From Larkinella soli (GTDB lineage Bacteria > Bacteroidota > Bacteroidia > Cytophagales > Spirosomataceae): a DNA stretch of 64,000 bases. The first letter of the stretch is position 1; each line of letters starts with the position of its first letter. This document shows, one piece after another, positions 17,991-27,500 of this stretch. The stretch is taken from NCBI RefSeq assembly GCF_003703975.1, contig NZ_QTJY01000015.1, positions 1-64,000 on the forward strand. The letters run 5' to 3'. The position numbers were made by a program, and so were the translations under genes. The notes below the pieces were generated by a model, which did no database searches, was not told where the DNA came from, and worked only from the letters and a program-made list of their open reading frames with translations.

Positions 17991-19238
17991 ATGAACCGTC
18001 GTCATTTTACCCGAACCTTATCCGTACTTCCCCTTTCTCCGGCCGTCAGTCAGGCAGCGGCCCGGAATGAACTTTTGGCCGGGCCGCCGTCGGGCGCGGA
18101 GGACCGCGCCTACTGGCTGCGCACTCTGCTGAAAGTGGCCGAACCCGTTCTGAATGCCATGGCGCAGGGCCGTTTGAAGGCGACCATGCCGGTCGAGTCG
18201 GCACCGAATCAGCAGGAGGGCCGCCGGAAAGTGACGCACCTCGAAGCCCTGGGCCGCACGCTGGCCGGTCTGGCGCCCTGGCTCGGGCAGCCCCAGGTCG
18301 GGGCCGAGAAGACCCGGCAGCAGCAGGTGGCCGAACTGGCCCGGAAAGCCATCGGTCACGCCGTCAATCCAAAATCGCCTGACTTTCTTAATTTTACGCA
18401 GGGGGGGCAGCCGCTGGTCGATGCGGCTTTTCTGGCCCACGGCCTGCTGCGGGCGCCCGCCCAGCTTTGGGAGCCGCTGGCTTCCGACACCCGACAGCAG
18501 CTGACCGAGGCCCTGAAGGCAAGCCGGGTGATCAAACCGGGTTACAACAACTGGCTCCTGTTCAGCGCGATGGTGGAAGCCGCCCTGCTGAAGTTTACCG
18601 GCTGGGGTGACGAGATGCGGATGGACTACGCCATTCGTCAGCATCTGAACTGGTATAAAGGCGACGGTGTTTACGGCGACGGGCCGGATTTCCACTGGGA
18701 TTATTACAACAGCTATGTGATCCAGCCCATGCTGCTCGATGTGGTCGGGACGCTGCGGGAAGCCAAAAAAGCGGACGATACCCTGTACCAGACCGTACTG
18801 GCCCGGGCGCAGCGGTATGCGATCGTGCAGGAGCGGCTGATCGGGCCGGACGGTTCCTTTGCGGCCTTCGGGCGGTCGCTGGCCTACCGCTGCGGGGCTT
18901 TTCAACTGCTGGCCCAGATGGCTCTGATGAAGCAGTTGCCTGCTGAAATTTCACCGGCCCAGGCCCGCGCGGCCCTGACGGCCGTGATCCGCCGGACGAT
19001 GGATGCCCCCGGCACGTTCGATGCGAACGGCTGGCTGCAGATCGGTCTGTGCGGCCATCAGCCTTCGATCGGGGAAACCTATATTTCAACCGGCAGTCTG
19101 TACCTCTGTTCGGTGGCCTTTCTGCCCCTCGGGCTGCCCGCCGACGACCCGTTCTGGCAGGCTCCGGCCGAGGACTGGACCGCAAAAAAGATATGGTCGG
19201 GGCAGGACGTAAAGGCCGATCATGCCGTCAAAGGCTGA
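17991..19238 (+). CDS. DUF2264-domain protein, putative secreted glycoside hydrolase
   Basis: 415 residues from the ATG at 17991. The frame is open further upstream but lies inside the previous gene. The N-terminus MNRRHFTRTLSVLPLSPAVS resembles a twin-arginine-like signal peptide. The rest matches DUF2264 in character: an (alpha/alpha)-barrel-like, Trp-rich protein with NNWLLFSAMVEAALLKFTG, GDGPDFHWDYYNSYVIQPML and the C-terminal GLCGHQPSIGETYISTGSLY. From memory, DUF2264 proteins are linked to CAZy family GH154 beta-glucuronidases; I cannot test that here. Position behind susCD and near kduI agrees with a role in uronate-containing glycans. Confidence 0.8.
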   Translation: MNRRHFTRTLSVLPLSPAVSQAAARNELLAGPPSGAEDRAYWLRTLLKVAEPVLNAMAQGRLKATMPVESAPNQQEGRRKVTHLEALGRTLAGLAPWLGQPQVGAEKTRQQQVAELARKAIGHAVNPKSPDFLNFTQGGQPLVDAAFLAHGLLRAPAQLWEPLASDTRQQLTEALKASRVIKPGYNNWLLFSAMVEAALLKFTGWGDEMRMDYAIRQHLNWYKGDGVYGDGPDFHWDYYNSYVIQPMLLDVVGTLREAKKADDTLYQTVLARAQRYAIVQERLIGPDGSFAAFGRSLAYRCGAFQLLAQMALMKQLPAEISPAQARAALTAVIRRTMDAPGTFDANGWLQIGLCGHQPSIGETYISTGSLYLCSVAFLPLGLPADDPFWQAPAEDWTAKKIWSGQDVKADHAVKG

Positions 19239-19438
19239 CGAAAAACAGGACGGATCATAGGTTCAGAAGGGGGCTTCTGGATAGAAATATGAAAAAAATG
19301 AAAGATTGATTCAATGGTAATCTCTGATTATCAGAGCCTTGTGTTGGAAGATTGATGGATTGAACCCATGATACTTTGTGCGGATTATAGTTATTAACCT
19401 GTGAATGAGATATTTTTGATTATACCACTTCACGAATC
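19239..19438. promoter_or_regulatory. AT-rich promoter region of the PhyH gene
   Basis: Contains, in order, a hairpin CAGAAG/CTTCTG with a GGGG loop (19264-19279, no T-run), a 15-base palindrome CTCTGATTATCAGAG (19322-19336), and a perfect -7 box TATTTTTG (19411-19418) about 20 bases before the start codon. No convincing -33 box. The palindrome is a plausible regulator site. Confidence 0.4.
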
Positions 19439-20515
19439 ATGTCAATTTTCAAGAGAAGTATTGCTAAAGCTCAAAAGGTTTACGGCAAAATTTTCCCTGC
19501 ACCTGTCCTAACCGACTTCCACTACCAGACAATGCCGTGGATCGACAAAAAAGACCCGGATATTGACGGTTTTGTCAGAAGTTTTCCGAAAGCCCCTCAT
19601 TTGCCCTACGACCTTGCGGAAAAACTGAAGTCGTGGCGGAACGACGGTTTTGTCATTCTGGAGAACGTCATCTCGCAGGAACTGCTGGACGCTTACCTGG
19701 CCGACGTTCAGGAACTCATCGAACGACACAAGGAGTTCGACATCAGCATTCGGATCGACCGGCCCGAATACCAGCGTCATCCGGTCATGAAGATCAAAGA
19801 GGTACCCCGTGAGATCATCGAAGGTCAGTACATCAAGATCATGGACTTCCACAATGCGTCGGTGGCCGGCAAGAAGCTGATGCTGCACAATGCGATCGTG
19901 AGCTTTCTGCAGGCCGTTTTTCAGGAAAAAGTGGTCGCTATGCAGAGTCTGACCTTTCTGTACGGCTCCCAGCAGGAAACCCACCAGGACTTCCCGTATG
20001 TGGTTCCGCAGGTGCCGAGCCATCTGGCGGCCGCCTGGATTGCCCTGGAAGACGTTCGGCCGGGATCGGGAGAACTGCACTATTACGTCGGTTCACACAA
20101 GATCCGGAAGTTCAACTGGGGGAACGGTATTTTCTTCAATGGCGAATCCACGAAGAACCCGACGGATTTCGGCCGGTATCTGGTGGCCGAATGCGAGCGG
20201 ATGGGTCTGGAGAAAAAAACGCTGCTGATCAATAAGGGAGATGTGCTGATCTGGCATGCCGCCCTCGCCCACGGCGGAGAACCCATCCTCGACGGCGAAC
20301 TGACCCGGAAATCATACGTGTGTCACTATTCTTCCGCGCAGGGCTACTATCGGCACCGGCACGATCTGGTCAACGAACCCGTTCGTCACAGCTACAACAA
20401 TGCGGACGTGTTCGCCGATCCGAACCTGCCGCAGTATGAAAATAGCTTCAAACGGGGCGAAGCCGTCGAAGAGAGCGCGCCGACCGTTCCGGCAGGACAA
20501 AAAAATGCGCTCTGA
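19439..20515 (+). CDS. Phytanoyl-CoA dioxygenase (PhyH)-family Fe(II)/2-oxoglutarate oxygenase
   Basis: 358 residues. The iron triad is visible: His182 and Asp184 (THQDFPY) and His278 (ALAHGG), with Arg290 placed to bind 2-oxoglutarate. The fold is a double-stranded beta-helix of the PhyH family, whose members hydroxylate very different small molecules, so the substrate is unknown. It has its own AT-rich promoter and a terminator overlapping its stop codon, so it is probably monocistronic and not part of the SusCD operon. No nearby acyl-CoA gene supports a true phytanoyl-CoA role. Confidence 0.85.
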   Translation: MSIFKRSIAKAQKVYGKIFPAPVLTDFHYQTMPWIDKKDPDIDGFVRSFPKAPHLPYDLAEKLKSWRNDGFVILENVISQELLDAYLADVQELIERHKEFDISIRIDRPEYQRHPVMKIKEVPREIIEGQYIKIMDFHNASVAGKKLMLHNAIVSFLQAVFQEKVVAMQSLTFLYGSQQETHQDFPYVVPQVPSHLAAAWIALEDVRPGSGELHYYVGSHKIRKFNWGNGIFFNGESTKNPTDFGRYLVAECERMGLEKKTLLINKGDVLIWHAALAHGGEPILDGELTRKSYVCHYSSAQGYYRHRHDLVNEPVRHSYNNADVFADPNLPQYENSFKRGEAVEESAPTVPAGQKNAL

Positions 20516-20533
20516 AGACCGAGCGCATTTTCT
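20502..20533. terminator. Bidirectional terminator overlapping the PhyH stop codon
   Basis: AAAATGCGCTC (20502-20512) pairs with GAGCGCATTTT (20521-20531) around an 8-base loop containing the TGA stop. A- and T-runs on both sides let it serve the converging DUF2807 gene as well. Confidence 0.85.
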
Positions 20534-20569
20534 ACTTACCAATCTCTATGTTCAAATAAAAAAGTTGAT

Positions 20570-21325
20570 TCAGCGGTCTGAACTCCGGACCGAACTGGCC
20601 CCGGACGTATTGGCCCGGATGGAAGCGGAGCCGCGGTAGGTCACACTGCTGGCTCCGCTGGCCTGGGCTTCCAAGCGGTCGCTGACGGTCAGGCGGGCGT
20701 TGCTCGCCCCGGATACGTCCACGGCCGCACTGGCCAGTTTCAGATCGTAAGCCCGCAGCGAGGTGGCACCCGACACCTCGCCTTCAAGCCGTTTGGCCTG
20801 CCCGTTGAGGTTGATGGTCGACGCGCCCGACAGATCGACCAGGACCCGTTCGGCATCCACCTCGATGGTGGAACTGGAGGCTCCCGAAATCTCGATCGCC
20901 AGTTCTTTCAGGTTCCGGAAGCCGGTGACCGTCGAGCGGGAGGCTCCGCCGAAATCGATGGCGCTCACCGTCGGCATCGTGATGTCGATCGTCACGCGCT
21001 GGCGGTTGCGGTTCCAGGTTTTGTCTTTGTAGCGGATAGACAGTTTCCCGCCGGTGACCCGCGACTCCAGGTCGTCGAGGTCGGCCGGGCGGCCGGACGC
21101 AACGACCTTGTAGCCGCTGCCCTGCCGGACGTTGATGACGAAGGCACTGCCTAAATCCAGTTTATCGAAGTTGCTGACGGAGAAGGTGCGGCTTTCGTCC
21201 TGCATGGGCAGGTTGCTGACGATTTCGACCAGCGGGCTGCCGGAGGGGTCGACGGCCGCCATCGTTTTCGTCTCCGTCGGGATCATGAGGGAAGTAAGCG
21301 CGATCAGGGCAAGGGCGGTTTTCAT
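20570..21325 (-). CDS. Secreted DUF2807 (GIN-type head domain) protein
   Basis: 251 residues with a signal peptide (MKTALALIALTSLM). Nearly all of the mature part is a DUF2807 beta-helix with repeated Ser-Gly-Ala-Ser-Ser steps (FGGASRSTV, ISGASSSTIEV, VSGATSLRA, ASGASSVTY). Such proteins are exported and have been called putative adhesin heads; their function is not established. It is the last gene of padR-pspC-DUF2807, 67 bases after the PspC gene, whose C-terminus carries a related domain. Confidence 0.88.
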   Translation of the reverse strand: MKTALALIALTSLMIPTETKTMAAVDPSGSPLVEIVSNLPMQDESRTFSVSNFDKLDLGSAFVINVRQGSGYKVVASGRPADLDDLESRVTGGKLSIRYKDKTWNRNRQRVTIDITMPTVSAIDFGGASRSTVTGFRNLKELAIEISGASSSTIEVDAERVLVDLSGASTINLNGQAKRLEGEVSGATSLRAYDLKLASAAVDVSGASNARLTVSDRLEAQASGASSVTYRGSASIRANTSGASSVRSSDR

Positions 21326-21392
21326 ACGGATAGTGTTTTGAGATGTTCGGGTAAAAGATGCAGGTCAGGCGGTAAATGTTGCACCCGACCCT

Positions 21393-23909
21393 TTATTGTT
21401 CCGATTTATTTGGTCCGTTGACGCTGCTGGCCCCGGACGTTTCCGAATTCAGGTCCTGAACGGTGCCGAAATCGGCCGAACTGGCTCCGGTGGCGTTGAT
21501 GTCGGCCCGGCCCACCTGCATGGCGGTGGCATCGAGCTTGCAGGCGCCCGCCAGCCGCGCCGACAGACGGCCCGAACGGCCCCGCAGCGTCGCCTTCGAC
21601 GCGCCGGTCAGTTCAAGGTCCAGATTGTCTGCCTTCACGTCGAGCAGCGACCGGCAGGCGCCCGTCAGACCGACCCGCAGTTTGTCGAGGTTATCGAAGT
21701 CGGTGATGATGGCCTGGGTGGCGCCCGAGAACTGGAGCGCATCCACGTCCGGCATCGTGATCGTCAGCCCGACCCGCCGGCGGTCTTTCAACTGGAAAAG
21801 GCCCTCGTTCCGGTAGTCGACGTGCAGTTCTCCGCCTTCCACCCGCACCCGCAGATCGTCGACGTCTTCCTCGCGGCCGTCGGCCACCACCTTGAAGGCG
21901 GTCCCGCGTTTTACCCGGACGGCGAAGGCCCCGCCGATGTCGACCCGGCTGAAGTTGTTCACGTCGAATTGCCGGGTATATTCCCCTTTCTGGAAAAAGT
22001 CGTCGCCCAGTTCGTTCCGCAGCACCTCGTCGATGGCGTCATTGGTGGTCAGGTCGTCGTCGTAGCGATCGTCGTTCAGCTCGCGGGGGTAGTTGATCGA
22101 CACCAGTCCGTCGGTTTTGGTAAGCTTCCAGAGGGTGGCTTTCATGCGTTCAAACTCCTTGCCGCCGAACTCGTTGCGGATATGACGCGCAAACTGCTCG
22201 GTCATCCGGAACGGCCGCTCGTAGGGAACGTAGATGATCAGGTCGATGTCCTGGCCCCTGTACCGGCTGTCGGCCTTCAGCTCGAAGCTGTTGTCGAACA
22301 CCAGGATGGAGTCTTTGACCGCCCATTTGTAGGCGATGGTCCGGGCGTTTCGCTGCGCCTGCTGACGCGACGGCCCCTGGGCGCTCAGGCGTTTGAACAG
22401 CTTCCAGTCCTGGCCGTCGATGCCTTCCAGTTCGATGGAGGTATGCAGTTCGTTGTTGTCGTTATAATCGTTCACATCCAGCGTCGGGATCGGAACAGGC
22501 GGCCGAACGATCTCCGTTTCTTCCACGACGCCCCGTTTGCTGAACTGGTTCACCAGTTGCGGAACCGTAGCCGCCAGACCGATGATGCCCAGAAACCAGA
22601 TGCTCAGGAGCGCCAGCGAAACGCGGGTCGTTACCAGGGCCCGCTGCGAGATCAGCATGACGCCGATGATGGCCAGGGCCAGACCCGGAATGAAGATCGT
22701 CACGAAAGCCGCCAGCAGCATCGGCGGGTTAACTTCCTGCTGAAGCATCGTAAACGGCAGGCTGTCGCCGTCGAAATTGATGCCCCTCAGACCGAAAGCC
22801 GTGCCCAGCACCGCCAGCGAACCCATCATGATCCCAAAACCGACCAGGATCAGAAACACCCCGGCCAGCACCCGGACGATGGCGAAAATCCCGCGTGCCA
22901 GCGGCCCTACGGCGCTCGCCAGACCGTTGAAGATGGTGGCGATCAGCCGAAAGGGAAAGAGCAGAACCTTGGCGACGGTGCTCTCTTCGGCGGCTTCGTT
23001 CAGGTTGAGGCTGCGCTTGATGTTGCTCTCAATGTTGGAGAGCGTAATCGGCTCCCCCTGCATTTCCATTTTTTCGGTGAGCGTATTGGCCTGCGGGGAG
23101 ATGATCCAAAGGATGATATAGGCCAGCAGACCCGTACCGAACAGGAAGATGAAGAGCACGAACAGGAGCCGCACTACGCCCGAGTCGATGCCGAAGTAGG
23201 CGCCGATGCCCGAAGCCACCCCGCCCAGTACCTTGTCGTCGGGGTTGCGGTAAAACTTCTTCACGCTCTTGTCGTCTTCGAGCGTCGTCGAACCCGGAAA
23301 AGCGATCCACATGGCGATGTACAGCACGACGGCGAAGCCTGAAATGCCGGCCAGAAAATCCTGTCCGAACGGCGGCAGGGCGAAAATCAGCGTGACGAAG
23401 ATCAGCCGCACCCAGACCGGGTCGATGTTGAAGTAGTTGGCGATCCCGGCCGCCACCCCGCCGACCACCTTCCGGCGCAGGTCGCGGTAAAGTTTGCGCG
23501 GAGGCTGCTGCGTCGTGGAGGAAGCCGAAGCGGTCGTGGCCGAAGCACCCGCGGACGGGCCGCCCGCCGAACCGGTCGATTCATAGGCCGACTGCGAACG
23601 TGCCGAACCGGCGGAAGCCGCACCGATAATATCCTCTTCTTCGATGGCTTCAAAGTCGGCAACCGTGCCCATCGACTGAATCAGTTCCTGAACGTCCTCG
23701 TCGGTTACCGCCTGTTTTTCGCCCGTTTTGAGCTTTTTCAGAAGTTTTTCGGCAATCCGGTTTTCTATATCGGTAATAATTTCCTGGCTGTCCTCGTAAG
23801 TCGAAAAATAATGCTGGATCGACGTCAGATAGCTTTTCAGTTTATCGTAGCCGTCTTCCTCAATATGAAAGATAACTCCGCTGATATTGATACTGATGGT
23901 CTTTTTCAT
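21393..23909 (-). CDS. PspC-domain membrane protein fused to a DUF2807-like domain
   Basis: About 838 residues from the ATG at 23909. Order: N-terminal domain common to Bacteroidota PspC proteins (1-90), Ser/Ala/Gly linker, two PspC domains in tandem (about 139-205 and 218-272), further membrane helices to about 440, a soluble region, and a C-terminal DUF2807-like beta-helix (about 650-838) with GASKATLRG / GASSADFG steps. PspC relatives respond to membrane stress. The tandem PspC plus the beta-helix in one chain suggests a sensor linking the membrane to the periplasm, but this is inference. Downstream of padR by 37 bases. Confidence 0.9.
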   Translation of the reverse strand: MKKTISINISGVIFHIEEDGYDKLKSYLTSIQHYFSTYEDSQEIITDIENRIAEKLLKKLKTGEKQAVTDEDVQELIQSMGTVADFEAIEEEDIIGAASAGSARSQSAYESTGSAGGPSAGASATTASASSTTQQPPRKLYRDLRRKVVGGVAAGIANYFNIDPVWVRLIFVTLIFALPPFGQDFLAGISGFAVVLYIAMWIAFPGSTTLEDDKSVKKFYRNPDDKVLGGVASGIGAYFGIDSGVVRLLFVLFIFLFGTGLLAYIILWIISPQANTLTEKMEMQGEPITLSNIESNIKRSLNLNEAAEESTVAKVLLFPFRLIATIFNGLASAVGPLARGIFAIVRVLAGVFLILVGFGIMMGSLAVLGTAFGLRGINFDGDSLPFTMLQQEVNPPMLLAAFVTIFIPGLALAIIGVMLISQRALVTTRVSLALLSIWFLGIIGLAATVPQLVNQFSKRGVVEETEIVRPPVPIPTLDVNDYNDNNELHTSIELEGIDGQDWKLFKRLSAQGPSRQQAQRNARTIAYKWAVKDSILVFDNSFELKADSRYRGQDIDLIIYVPYERPFRMTEQFARHIRNEFGGKEFERMKATLWKLTKTDGLVSINYPRELNDDRYDDDLTTNDAIDEVLRNELGDDFFQKGEYTRQFDVNNFSRVDIGGAFAVRVKRGTAFKVVADGREEDVDDLRVRVEGGELHVDYRNEGLFQLKDRRRVGLTITMPDVDALQFSGATQAIITDFDNLDKLRVGLTGACRSLLDVKADNLDLELTGASKATLRGRSGRLSARLAGACKLDATAMQVGRADINATGASSADFGTVQDLNSETSGASSVNGPNKSEQ

Positions 23910-23946
23910 GACAAAAACGTGTGAAAGAGTCAAAAGGGAGTTTAGG

Positions 23947-24354
23947 TCAGCTATCGGTCGTTGGAGACTCCGGGTTGGTTCCTGTCGGAACGGGGGTATG
24001 GCCGTTGACGGCGCTGCGGTGCTGTTCGGTCTTGCTGACGATCAGATTGACCGACTCGGCCAGCTCCAGCCAGGTCTCGTTCAGAGCCCTCAGGGAAGAC
24101 TGTCCCAGATCGGTCAGAACGTAATATTTGCGGGGCGGGCCGGAAGTCGACTCAACCCATTTGTAATCGAGCAGTCCGGCATTCTTGAGCCGGGTGAGCA
24201 GGGGATAGAGCGTGCCTTCCACCACCATGATCCGGGCCGAGGTCAGCTCGTCCAGCATATCGGACGCATAAACCTCTCCCCGTGAGATGATGTGTAGAAT
24301 GCAGAACTCCAGGATCCCCTTTCGCATCTGCACCTGAGCGTTTTCAATATTCAT
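23947..24354 (-). CDS. PadR-family transcriptional regulator
   Basis: 135 residues from the ATG at 24354; the frame is open further upstream but without PadR similarity. Winged-helix PadR motifs are clear: MRKGILEFCILHIISRGEVY, DMLDELTSARIMVVEGTLYPLL and SGPPRKYYVLTDLG. PadR proteins are dimeric repressors, often autoregulated. It heads an operon with the PspC and DUF2807 genes, and repeated AAGGTACT sequences overlap its promoter, which fits autorepression. The ligand or stress signal is unknown. Confidence 0.94.
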   Translation of the reverse strand: MNIENAQVQMRKGILEFCILHIISRGEVYASDMLDELTSARIMVVEGTLYPLLTRLKNAGLLDYKWVESTSGPPRKYYVLTDLGQSSLRALNETWLELAESVNLIVSKTEQHRSAVNGHTPVPTGTNPESPTTDS

Positions 24355-24442
24355 AGCTGTATGTCGAAATAGGAATGACGAATTGCCGCCGATCGGCCGG
24401 TCGGATTCAGGAAGACCATCCGGCAATTCGATTTTAACGATT

Positions 24443-24480
24443 CAAAGGTAAACAAAGGTACTATGTATCGCAAGGTACTT
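24443..24480 (-). promoter_or_regulatory. Promoter and repeat operator of padR-pspC
   Basis: Minus strand: TTG (24473-24471), 20-base spacer, perfect -7 TACCTTTG (24450-24443). AAGGTACT occurs at 24455-24462 and 24472-24479, with a partial AAGGTA at 24445, so the repeats straddle the promoter. This is the expected place for a PadR repressor to bind. Confidence 0.55.
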
Positions 24481-24595
24481 TAGAATTTTCTTGACGCCCA
24501 AATGACGAACGGAAAAAAGAACCGGTTGAGTGGCATTTGGTCGGGGCCGGAAAGTTTCCGTATTTTTGGGCCTCCCATCCGCTTCGTAAAGACGC

Positions 24596-27500
24596 ATGAA
24601 ATTCCCCGGTCTGACGGTCGTTCTGTTTGGTTTATTTCAAACATTGTTTGCGCAACCAATAACAAGATTCGAAAATGAATGGATTCAGTACGATCAGACG
24701 TATCTGCGTCTTTCGGTAACGGCCCGGGCCACTTTCCGGTTGACGACCGGTGACCTGGAAAAAGCCGGTTTTCCGACAGCCGGCATCGACCCGCGGACCC
24801 TGCAACTCTTCCGGCGGGGGGTGGAACAGGCCGTTTATGTGGCCGGGGAAGCGGACGGACGGTTTGATCCTTCCGATTATATCGAATTTGTCGGGGAGGG
24901 CAACGACGGCCGGCAGGATTCGCTGCTGTACCGCCCGGCAGGCACCCAGCCGCATCGCCATTACAGCATGTATTCGGATACGGCGGTGTATTTCCTGACC
25001 TGGCGCCCGGCCGGAAAGCCGGGGCTGCGAATGCGGGAAATTGGCCCGTCCGATCCAATCGGTCTGCGGCCCGAACCGTATCATCTGGCCGAACAACTGA
25101 TCCTGCTGACCGACGAGCCGTCCTGGAACCCGGCCACCGGCCCGGCCCCGTATCCGTCGGCCAACGAAGTGTTTTTTGCGGAAGGCGCGGGCTGGACGGG
25201 ACCGATGCTTCGGAAAGACAGTCTCGTCAGCCGGACGTTCCGGCTGGAAAACCGGGTACCGGTCGCGGGCCGACCACCAGAGGTAGAACTGCTGCTGAAC
25301 GGTCGCGACAACAGCAGCCATGTCGTGGAGGTTTTTGCCGGAATCCGGCCCGAAAGCCGCCGGCCGCTCGGGACGGCCCGGTTCGATCTGTTCCAGGCCC
25401 ATACACTGACCGTTCCGCTCGATCCCGCCGACCTGTCGGCGGAAGGAGAGGTGACGCTCTCCACCCGCTCATCCGGCCCGTTCCTGACCGACCGGTATTC
25501 CGTCGGCTATTACCACCTGCGGTATCCCGGGTCGTTCAGCCTCCGGAACAGGCCGGAATGCCGGTTCCAGCTGCTTCCGAACCCGGCCGGTCGTTCTTAT
25601 GTCGAATGGACCGACGCGCCCGACTCCCTCCGGCTGTACGACCTGACCGACCCGAACCGGCCGCGTCGTCTGCTGCCTGCCCGCAGCGGTTCTCTGGCGC
25701 GGCTGGTGGTGCCGGATACCCGGAATCCGCGGAAGTTGTGGGCCACGACGGCGGTACGAAAGCCGGACCGAATCGAGCGGGTGAGGTTCCGGAAGATCGA
25801 CCCGGGTTCGTCTGACTACGTGTTCATCAGTCACGAAAGGCTCATGAGGCCCGTCGGGGCGGTGGCCGATCCCGTCCGGGCTTATGCGGCTTACCGGGCT
25901 TCGGCGGCCGGGGGCGGTTTTGATACGCTGGTGGTGACGGTCCGGGAAGTGTTCGACCAGTTCAGTTTCGGGGAGCGGACACCCCTGGCCCTCCGCCGGT
26001 TTGCCGATTACCTGCTGTCCAACGGCGGCAAACCCGGCTTTCTGCTGCTGGTCGGGCGGGCTAATGTCTACTACCCGATCCGGAAAAGCCCGAACCGGGA
26101 TGCGCTCGATCTCGTGCCGACGATCGGGGTCGTTCCGGGTTCCGACGTGCTGCTGACGGCCGGCCTGGGCGGTTTTCCCGAGCATGTGCCGGCCATCCCG
26201 ACTGGCCGCATCAATACCCTCGATCCGAAAGACGTTCTGAATTATCTGAATAAGGTGAAGGAATATGAAGCCCTTCCGCCGGCCGAACCCTGGCGGAAGG
26301 AGGTGCTGCACCTGAGCGGAGGCCGGTCCGTCTACGAACTGGAGGCTTTCCGGGCCATCCTCGATGCGGTCGGACCGACGGCGCAGGGCCAGTATACCGG
26401 CGCTCACGTCAGCCTGCGTTCCAAAAAAACCGACGAACCCGTCGAGCGCATCGACATCAGCGACCGGGTCAACGAGGGAGTGGCCCTCATTACGTTCTTC
26501 GGGCATTCGTCGCCCGTCGTTACCGATCTGGACATCGGGTATGCCTCCCGGCCGGCTTCGGGTTTTCGCAACAAAGGGCGGTATCCGCTCATGTTCTTCA
26601 ACGGCTGTGGGGTCGGCAACATTTTTTTCGGGGCTACCAATAACCTCAGCACCGACTGGCTGCTGACGCCCGACCGGGGGGCCATCGCCGTATTAGCCCA
26701 CGGTTATTCGGGCTATACCGGCCCGCTGGAATCGTTCACCACCCGGTTTTATCAGCTGCTGTTTGCCGACAGCGTCCTGCACCACCGCCCGATCGGCGTC
26801 ATTCATCAGGAAACCACCCGCCGGACGCTGGAGCAGTACCATACCGCCTACGATATCTCGAATGCCCACGAAATGGTGTTGCAGGGCGACCCGGCGCTGC
26901 GGCCGTTTCCGGCCACCCGGGCGGATTTCCGGATTTCAGCGGAAGACGTCGTGGCAGTTTCCGGCCGGAAAGACTCGGTGGCGCTGAACGTGGCGGTGTT
27001 CAATGCCGGCCGCTTCGACCGCCGGGAGCGCGTGGGACTGAGCGTGCGGGAGCGGCTTCCGGGCGGGGGCGTCCGGTCGTTCGGAACCCGGATGCATGGG
27101 GCGGTGGCTTACCGCGATACCCTCTATTATGCCTTCCGGCCCGATACCGCCCGACCGGCGGAAACGAAGTACGAGCTGATGGTAGATCCCGGGAACGAAG
27201 TAACGGAAACCGACGAAGGAAATAACCGGGTGGTTTTTTCGATCCGGTTTGAAGAAGGAAGGGCAAGGGTGGTGCTGCCGGACTCGGGGCAGCGCTTTCC
27301 GCCCGACCACTTCAACCCGCTGCTGGACGTTACCTTCGACGGGGTGCGGATTCCGGACGGCGCGCTGGTTTCGGCCAGTCCGCTCATTCAGGTGGTGTTG
27401 CAGGACGAAGACCCGTACCGCATCCGCCAGGATACCGTCGGTATCGATTTGTACCTGAAGAAACCGTGTGATGCCTGCGGGGCGGAACGGGTGCCGCTGG

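Noticed and set aside
21396-23342. Plus-strand open frame of about 650 codons opposite the PspC gene
   Set aside because: Low-complexity composition and no recognisable motif; the minus-strand PspC/DUF2807 protein is clearly real.
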